A DNA stretch of 37,135 nt from Xenorhabdus khoisanae (GTDB lineage Bacteria; Pseudomonadota; Gammaproteobacteria; Enterobacterales; Enterobacteriaceae), in the NCBI RefSeq assembly GCF_001037465.1, contig NZ_LFCV01000069.1, positions 1 to 37,135 on the forward strand, in the 5' to 3' direction. The notes below the pieces were generated by a model. That model was not told the DNA's origin. It saw nothing but the letters and a program-made list of their open reading frames with translations, and searched no databases. Positions within the stretch are counted from its first letter, which is position 1, and the number at the start of each line of letters is the position of its first letter. Made by a program: the position numbers and the translations under genes. Of this stretch, positions 32,613-37,135 are shown one piece after another.

Positions 32613-32687
32613 GTGGGAATGAACCTTGTTTCCGATTTTTTTCTGACTTCTCCCGCTTTAAATGCGGGGGGAGTTCTAATGAAAATG

Positions 32688-32984
32688 TTAAAGTGAATTT
32701 AATTCCTTAATGAGTGCTGGGTGGCGTTCAAGCATCTTAAGAAGTTTCAATGATGAACCAGAAGGAATACGACGATGTTGTTCCCAGCTTTGAATTAGGG
32801 AGGATGAGACACCAACAGCCTCAGCAAATTCGCTCTGTTTTAACCCAAAGGATTCACGCAAGTTTTTTACATCGGGTAAACGATGATAATGGATATTTTC
32901 ATTAGGGACAGAAAGTTCGCCTTTTTCAATCGCTACCATCTGCTCCATACTTTCGACCAAGTCATTAAAAAGTTCTTTGTCCAT
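32688..32984 (-). CDS. higA: Antitoxin HigA-2 / NadS-type
   Basis: 98 residues. The N-terminal part (DLVESMEQMVAIEKGE) precedes an Xre-type helix-turn-helix (LRESFGLKQSEFAEAVGVSSSLIQSWEQHRRIPSGSSLKLLKMLERHP), typical of HigA-2/NadS antitoxins with the DNA-binding domain at the C-terminal side. It follows the toxin gene by 45 bp. It would bind the two palindromes upstream of higB and inhibit the toxin. Confidence 0.9.
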   Translation of the reverse strand: MDKELFNDLVESMEQMVAIEKGELSVPNENIHYHRLPDVKNLRESFGLKQSEFAEAVGVSSSLIQSWEQHRRIPSGSSLKLLKMLERHPALIKELNSL

Positions 32985-33029
32985 AGTTTCTCCGTCGTAT
33001 GAACATGCCGCGCAAAGGCGCGGCGTTGA

Positions 33030-33353
33030 TTACTGCAATTTGCTACTGATGGCTTTGAGCACTTCTTTTTCTTTTGCCGTTACATTATCCTTTTTATTTT
33101 TAGGATAAATCAAAAGAAGATAGAGCCTTCCAGTTTTGGTTATTGTGTAATAAATAATTCTGACACCGCCACTTTTACCCATTCCCTCACGTTGCCAGCG
33201 AATCTTCTTACATCCTCCAGTAGCGCTAATGGTACTGCCTTGTTCATGATTCTTTAATAAGTGCTCCTGTAATAGTCTGAATTCATTATCAGTTAATAAT
33301 CCAGCTCGTTCTCTACTAAATACAGGAGTTTCGATAAAAACTAAGTATTCCAT
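33030..33353 (-). CDS. higB: Toxin HigB-2 (RelE-superfamily)
   Basis: 107 residues from ATG 33353, chosen because AAGGA lies 8 nt upstream; an earlier frame start at 33371 lacks this. Pattern of HigB-2: VFIETPVFSRERAGLLTDNEFRLLQEHLLKNHEQG, then GGCKKIRWQREGMGKSGGVRIIYYTITKTGRLYLLLIYPKNKKDN. These are mRNA-cutting toxins. The toxin-first gene order is typical for higBA. No damage visible. Confidence 0.9.
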   Translation of the reverse strand: MEYLVFIETPVFSRERAGLLTDNEFRLLQEHLLKNHEQGSTISATGGCKKIRWQREGMGKSGGVRIIYYTITKTGRLYLLLIYPKNKKDNVTAKEKEVLKAISSKLQ

Positions 33354-33382
33354 AACAAACATCCTTGCCATCGATGAGAAAT

Positions 33383-33434
33383 ACTATACTCGTACAGAGT
33401 ACGATAGTCAATAAATAAATCGTACTGCGTACGA
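33383..33434 (-). promoter_or_regulatory. higBA promoter with two palindromic operators
   Basis: Minus strand: -35 TTGACT (33411-33406), 17-bp spacer, -10 TATAGT (33388-33383). Operator 1, TCGTACAGAGTACGA (33390-33404), fills the spacer; operator 2, TCGTACTGCGTACGA (33420-33434), lies just upstream of the -35 box. Both have perfect 6-bp arms, 30 bp apart (three helical turns), suited to cooperative repression by HigA or HigB-HigA. Confidence 0.8.
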
Positions 33435-33466
33435 TGTTTTTTTGCAATGTAAGAAATGTGAATTCT

Positions 33467-33660
33467 TTATTTCGCCATTTTCTCTTGGCCTGTTTCCATA
33501 ATCGCCCATTGAGTTAATGTCACCATTTCGTTGATCGCTTTATCGCGTTCTGACATTGTGTAGTGTTTGGCAACTGTTGTAACACGTCTTCCTGTCTTTA
33601 CGCTTCAACGCAATCCGTGTATCAATGAGTTTCCCATCAGCTTTGCGATAGATTTTTTCT
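33467..33660 (-). pseudogene. Frameshifted gene remnant cut by repeat copy 2
   Basis: Two frames give continuous protein-like sequence if joined near 33590: EEKIYRKADGKLIDTRIALKR then RRVTTVAKHYTMSERDKAI, ending NEMVTLTQWAIMETGQEK and MAK-stop at 33467. The 5' end is lost where the 98-bp repeat begins at 33664. Its family is not identified; the style fits a plasmid or island gene of unknown role. Confidence 0.5.
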
Positions 33661-33663
33661 TCT

Positions 33664-33761
33664 ACTCTCTACGGTTTTTCACGGGAAAGTGCGGTAGCCG
33701 GGTAGAAAGAGGTCCATTGCCTGCGGGAAAGAGGTGGGTAAAAAGCCGCTACATTAGCGGC
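33664..33761 (-). repeat. 98-bp direct repeat, copy 2 (with terminator)
   Basis: Second copy of the repeat at 32515-32612. Its right end again holds the GCCGC/GCGGC hairpin, which on the minus strand is followed by TTTTT and ends the antitoxin gene at 33822. The left end truncates the remnant at 33467-33660, so the copy probably arrived together with a toxin-antitoxin cassette. Confidence 0.9.
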
Positions 33762-33821
33762 AATAAAATGGCATAACTAGGGGTATAACCAGCAGTTATT
33801 GTTCAACCTTCTATCTATGAA

Positions 33822-34106
33822 TTAATCCATCACAATACGTATGGTTGCCCCACATGCAGCGGCGTATCTCTCAAGAGTAGAAATACTGGCTTTACGAGCA
33901 TTTTTTTCCAATTTACTAACTGCCGGTTGCGTTATTCCCATTCGTTCAGCAACCTGTGTACTATTTAAACCAGCTCGGCGGCGTAGATCAGCCAAAAGTT
34001 CTTGCAATTCTTCCTCTTTCTTCTCTGCAAGATAAGCCGCCATTACATCTGGATTCTGCAATGCTTTTGCCTTTATTTCAGAATAAGGAATACCTTTAAC
34101 TTTCAT
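33822..34106 (-). CDS. Xre-family antitoxin
   Basis: 94 residues. Helix-turn-helix in the C-terminal half: LRRRAGLNSTQVAERMGITQPAVSKLEKNARKASISTLERYAAACGATIRIVMD; N-terminal helix (AYLAEKKEEELQELLA) probably binds the toxin. It overlaps the toxin gene by 11 bp. It is the partner of the Gp49-like toxin and the likely repressor of the operator at 34455-34497. Confidence 0.88.
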   Translation of the reverse strand: MKVKGIPYSEIKAKALQNPDVMAAYLAEKKEEELQELLADLRRRAGLNSTQVAERMGITQPAVSKLEKNARKASISTLERYAAACGATIRIVMD

Positions 34107-34416
34107 TTGTCAGCTCCTCAAGTCTCTTCAATGCTAATTGAATCTCTGCCGGGGGTGTCTTCGCTGTCTTTTTAATAAACGTACGTAAAATATATATTTT
34201 TTTACCTTTAGTAAAAGCAAAGAAGGTACGTGTAATATCCTTTTTACCTGCTCTCAGCTCAAACAGACCATCCTGAATAATATCAGTGTGGGGGTAACGT
34301 AACTGATTACCTTGAGATTCAAGTTTATCCAATGCGGAAAATGCTTTACCTTGCATAGCGCTATCAAGGTCTAATATTTCCTGTTGTGCTTCAGGATGAA
34401 AGATCAGTTCAAACAC
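34096..34416 (-). CDS. RelE/Gp49-like toxin
   Basis: 106 residues. Pattern of the phage-derived Gp49-like family: FELIFHPEAQQEILDLDSAMQGKAFSALDKLESQGNQL, then DGLFELRAGKKDITRTFFAFTKGKKIYILRTFIKKTAKTPPAEIQLALKRLEE. The F/R-L-R-A and R-x-F-x-F strands carry the usual RelE-type basic residues. Toxin first, antitoxin second, overlapping genes: a type II module. No damage seen. Confidence 0.88.
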   Translation of the reverse strand: MFELIFHPEAQQEILDLDSAMQGKAFSALDKLESQGNQLRYPHTDIIQDGLFELRAGKKDITRTFFAFTKGKKIYILRTFIKKTAKTPPAEIQLALKRLEELTNES

Positions 34417-34447
34417 AAAGTAGTTCCTTCCCTAACTAACCAAAGAA

Positions 34448-34497
34448 AGTATAACCTATAAGATATGATAACTCAAAAGTTATGTATAACTTATAGG
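34448..34497 (-). promoter_or_regulatory. Promoter and inverted-repeat operator of the Gp49-like module
   Basis: Minus strand: -35 TTGAGT (34476-34471), 17-bp spacer, -10 TATACT (34453-34448). CCTATAAG (34455-34462) with CTTATAGG (34490-34497), and ATAAC (34468-34472) with GTTAT (34479-34483), form nested inverted repeats over the promoter. Good site for antitoxin binding. Confidence 0.7.
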
Positions 34498-34586
34498 AAA
34501 TGAATAATTATCACTTAGATGGATGTATAGTGCCACCAGCAGATAGGTATCAAAGGAAATGTGTTAGGGCCAGTAAGAAATAGAAA

Positions 34587-34608
34587 GGCGTAGTTTTTAC
34601 TCTACGCC
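34587..34608 (-). terminator. Terminator after the gene at 34634
   Basis: GGCGTAG (34587-34593) and CTACGCC (34602-34608) with TTTCTATTTC next on the minus strand, 26 bp past the stop codon. Confidence 0.75.
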
Positions 34609-34633
34609 CTCGGAGGTATCAATCTATCGACCG

Positions 34634-35086
34634 TTACTTGCTGACTTCTGCCGTAGGTTGTTCAATCGGCTTTTTGCCAACCAATGCCAAGACTGATTCT
34701 GGCAAGTATTGTTCGGCAGACATGTCACCCATAATGCGAAGGCCATAAGTGCCAATCCATGTGGAATTGTTTAAGCCACTTTCCAGCACGTCGCTCACTT
34801 CAATCATCAGGTTTTTGAATTGGCCTTCTACATCTTTGCGATAATGCTCGATTACCGATGTACAGAACTGATCATTACCACGACTCAAGCGAATAACACC
34901 TAAGTCGAATTTCTGGCTGCGATCTTTACCAGTGATACGTTTGAATGTGGCTGTAGTAACTTCTTCACCAGTAGCGCGATCACGAACAATGGCGGTGATT
35001 TCTGCAATTTTCTCACCAGCGGCTGCATTCTTGCCAGATGAGTAGTACATATCGAAAACGAGGTTTGAGCGATTGATCTTTTCCAT
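34634..35086 (-). CDS. Conserved-looking protein of unknown function
   Basis: 150 residues, not recognised. AAGGA lies before ATG 35086, and a terminator follows, so it is a single-gene unit. Sequence suggests an alpha/beta protein (LVFDMYYSSGKNAAAGEKIAEITAIVRDRATGEEVTTATF, then IEHYRKDVEGQFKNLMIEVSDVLE) ending in a disordered tail (KKPIEQPTAEVSK). Its composition is close to highly expressed genes. Genes of this kind occur on plasmids and islands, but no function can be given. Confidence 0.75.
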   Translation of the reverse strand: MEKINRSNLVFDMYYSSGKNAAAGEKIAEITAIVRDRATGEEVTTATFKRITGKDRSQKFDLGVIRLSRGNDQFCTSVIEHYRKDVEGQFKNLMIEVSDVLESGLNNSTWIGTYGLRIMGDMSAEQYLPESVLALVGKKPIEQPTAEVSK

Positions 35087-36372
35087 GATAATTATTCCTT
35101 GTTAACCAATTTCCATTATTGGGTTAATTATCTTAACTTCTGCATTTTGTTATTCAAGTTGTTTTCTTATTTATTTGTTTTCTTAGGTGTCTAATAGAGG
35201 AAATGGAATGAATAGATTGAATAGACCTTTCGTTGTTATAGTTTGATTGTGTCACCGTAGGCAACCGTAAGTGAACAACCTTCATTTCCCGTAGGGGGAG
35301 ATTTAACATTTTCTTGTTCCGTGCCGGGTGCTGCCGTAGGGGAGGAGAAGGGCGGTTCAGGATTGAAAAAATACGGGAAAAGTACGCGCTCCCTCCTGCT
35401 CTTCTTACCTTACATACTCTACTTGCTACTGTTCTCTCTACCGCTTTCTCTACGACGTACTGAACAATGTTTACTACCAAATGATTTTCGGTCCAGAACT
35501 ACTACTTTTGTTGTTCTCTCCACATATGTGTTTCTTGTAGCTTCCTGTAATGGATATAACCCATATGCCTTTATTCATTATCTTATTGGATTGATGGTTT
35601 CCCTTACTGTATGGATTATTGTCTTCTATATCTTGATGATAACGTATCAGCCATCCATTTTATTTTGTTATTTTTAAGCATAAGATATTTACCCACTTTT
35701 CTTATTTATCTTACTGTTACACATTACTTACCTTCATAGTTTATGCTTTGGCATTCCTGCTTGTTTTGTTTCTGCTGATTTTCTGGAGCTGCTGGTGTTG
35801 ACGTATTCAGGAAATTGCCTTAATTGTTGCTTTTAGGTTTTTCTTTGGAAAATTAGGTTGTCTGCTAATGGCTGGTTAGTTGCCTAGCAGAATTAGGTTG
35901 GTCATTTTCCTGAGTTTATCAGGTGAGGTTGTTTCTATTTGAGATTGCCGGATTGGAGTTTCTTATTTATAGATTCAGATTAGAGAATTGGGACTTAAAA
36001 CTGTAAGAATTAGCCTGCGAATAGATCAACTTTTTGGTATTCGAAAGTCGATTTTTTGTTGATATTACGTTGATCTAGTTATCTTAATACCGGAATGAAC
36101 ATATCTAATTGATTTAAATAATAAAATTTAACATGGTAAAACTAAAGGGGGCGGTCAATTCACACTTATAGAAATGGTCAATCATAGATAATGCTTTTTC
36201 ATTATATTTGACGAGCACTTATTAACCGAGGGTATCAAATATAGATGGAGGTAATCACAAAATTTCCCTCCACCCTTTGTCCTTATTTCCTATCGATGAT
36301 AAACACATTTACTGTCACACCCGTGGTTTCGTAAACGTATCACCATTAGTCATTCTGGTTCTTCTTAGAGAC
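35087..36372. other. 1.3-kb stretch without a supported gene
   Basis: Minus frame 35236-35409 (57 codons) has protein-like content without a start codon (VLFPYFFNPEPPFSSPTAAP, then GNEGCSLTVAYGDTIKL) after AGGAGG; it may be a decayed small gene. A plus-strand 118-codon frame at 35321-35677 crosses the same part and looks like a shadow with a chance hydrophobic run. From 35700 to 36372 only AT-rich sequence is seen, with no clear repeat, promoter or RNA. Confidence 0.4.
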
Positions 36373-36723
36373 TCACTCCCAAGAAAATGTAGCTTTTCTT
36401 GGATTAAATGTCAGCCTAGCTTTCTTCCAGTATTCTTTTGTCAGAACCATCTCTATACATTGAGTAGGATAAAGGTCATCTGCTGGGGAAAATGTTTCAT
36501 ATGCGGAATCTGCATTAAGTTTAAACTGATGCGTGATTTTCATTTCCGTTTTACCATCAGGGCGTTGTAGTCTCTCGCACTCGATGAACGCTTCATCAAA
36601 ATCATCAGGTAATCCTTCAAGCATACAGCCTTGTGCCCATGAAAGGAGTTGGTCAGGGGTGTATTGCTCCGCTTCTTCGTCTGAGGTTCTAGGTTTGTTT
36701 AAGACACGATCTAAAGTATTCAT
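36373..36723 (-). CDS. Acidic protein of unknown function
   Basis: 116 residues from ATG 36723 (MNTLDRVLNKPRTSDEEAEQ); ATG 36738 and a TTG at 36804 are in frame, but none has a good ribosome site. Not recognised. Acidic and partly helical (YTPDQLLSWAQGCMLEGLPDDFDEAFIECERLQ) with a beta-rich end (ALTKEYWKK-like, ARLTFNPRKATFSWE). Single gene, minus strand, with no clear partner. Beyond it, 36724-37135 is AT-rich and shows no gene. Confidence 0.55.
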   Translation of the reverse strand: MNTLDRVLNKPRTSDEEAEQYTPDQLLSWAQGCMLEGLPDDFDEAFIECERLQRPDGKTEMKITHQFKLNADSAYETFSPADDLYPTQCIEMVLTKEYWKKARLTFNPRKATFSWE

Positions 36724-37135
36724 GAGTGATGACAACATTATTGTGGATATCTCTGATAAAGAATTTAGTGAGCGTGTTATAAAATAACTGCCAAAATCAA
36801 GCAACCGAATTTTTGGATACGGCTATTCCACCATGAGCATTATGTAAAATCAGTCTTTGTTCCCGAAGAATATGTGCAACGATGAGATATCTGAATTCAA
36901 AACAGAAACGGTTGTATTTATTGTTTACCTCTCGATGAAAATAATAAAATTTTCTTAATGAAATTATTTTTATGCATATGGAAATTTATAAAATAAATTA
37001 TTTAGAATATTTGGTTATCAGGAAACTGAGTCAGTAGTAACTTTAGGTTTATTTATTCACCCATACATGGACGCAAGAGGGGGATTAGTATTATTGAGGA
37101 ATGATTTATGTGGAAAATTACGTAATGACTGGCAC

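Noticed and set aside
32515-33761. Integron-type cassettes with attC sites
   Set aside because: The 98-bp repeats lack the core GTTRRRY / RYYYAAC boxes and there is no integrase; the conserved hairpin is better explained as a terminator.
35321-35677. Plus-strand 118-codon membrane-like frame
   Set aside because: No good ribosome site; the hydrophobic run comes from T-rich DNA, and the minus strand has a more protein-like frame over part of it.
1-37135. CRISPR arrays, tRNA or rRNA genes, complete insertion sequences, phage integrase
   Set aside because: None was seen on reading both strands; the only regular repeats are the 99-bp J units and the 98-bp pair.

Overview
The window is about 20 kb of lambda-like siphovirus (prophage) late genes, a 5 kb phage accessory operon, and about 10 kb of sparse, remnant-rich accessory DNA. 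No integrase, lysis gene, CI repressor, rRNA or tRNA was found, so neither prophage edge is certain. Low G+C, a Morganella-plasmid-like StbDE pair and enterobacterial-type Cro, Ner and HigBA proteins suggest a gammaproteobacterium of the Morganellaceae type (Xenorhabdus, Photorhabdus, Proteus or Providencia). This is inference; no host housekeeping gene is present.

Layout. 1-20083, nearly all on the minus strand, is a morphogenesis operon. In transcription order it runs terS, terL, portal, scaffold, major capsid, two paralogous small proteins, connector, head closure, neck, tail terminator, major tail protein, G/GT chaperones, tape measure, M, L, K, I and J, with J cut by the left window edge. 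Hairpins or terminators punctuate it. A plus-strand StbDE toxin-antitoxin pair with a two-way terminator sits between I and J. 20246-25476 holds a minus operon of two ParB-like proteins, an ABC ATPase, a GNAT-fold protein and a winged-helix protein, diverging from a plus-strand SF2 helicase and a small ribbon-helix-helix-like protein. 25503-27003 holds a long hairpin, a decayed tail-protein fragment and a tail-tip-type protein. 27155-29579 is a remnant immunity-type region with Cro, a Ner-like regulator, a structured C4-like RNA candidate and lipoproteins. 29730-31340 holds an Hfq/Sm-like protein and an orphan AT-rich gene. 31.4-37.1 kb holds a hairpin-rich island, two further RelE-superfamily toxin-antitoxin operons with readable operators, a 98-bp direct repeat bracketing HigBA, frameshifted remnants and two unknown genes.

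Most notable points: (1) the ParB-ParB-ABC-GNAT-wHTH operon with its divergent helicase, which looks like a split form of the ABC-ATPase/acetyltransferase family and may act on DNA; (2) a 12-bp dyad (GTAT-N4-ATAC) found three times, always exactly 4 bp from a TATAAT-like -10 box; (3) an A9 slippery run at the end of the major tail gene with an open -1 extension, plus a G/T-type frameshift; (4) a promoter that begins inside a terminator hairpin; (5) a phage or plasmid Hfq-like protein.
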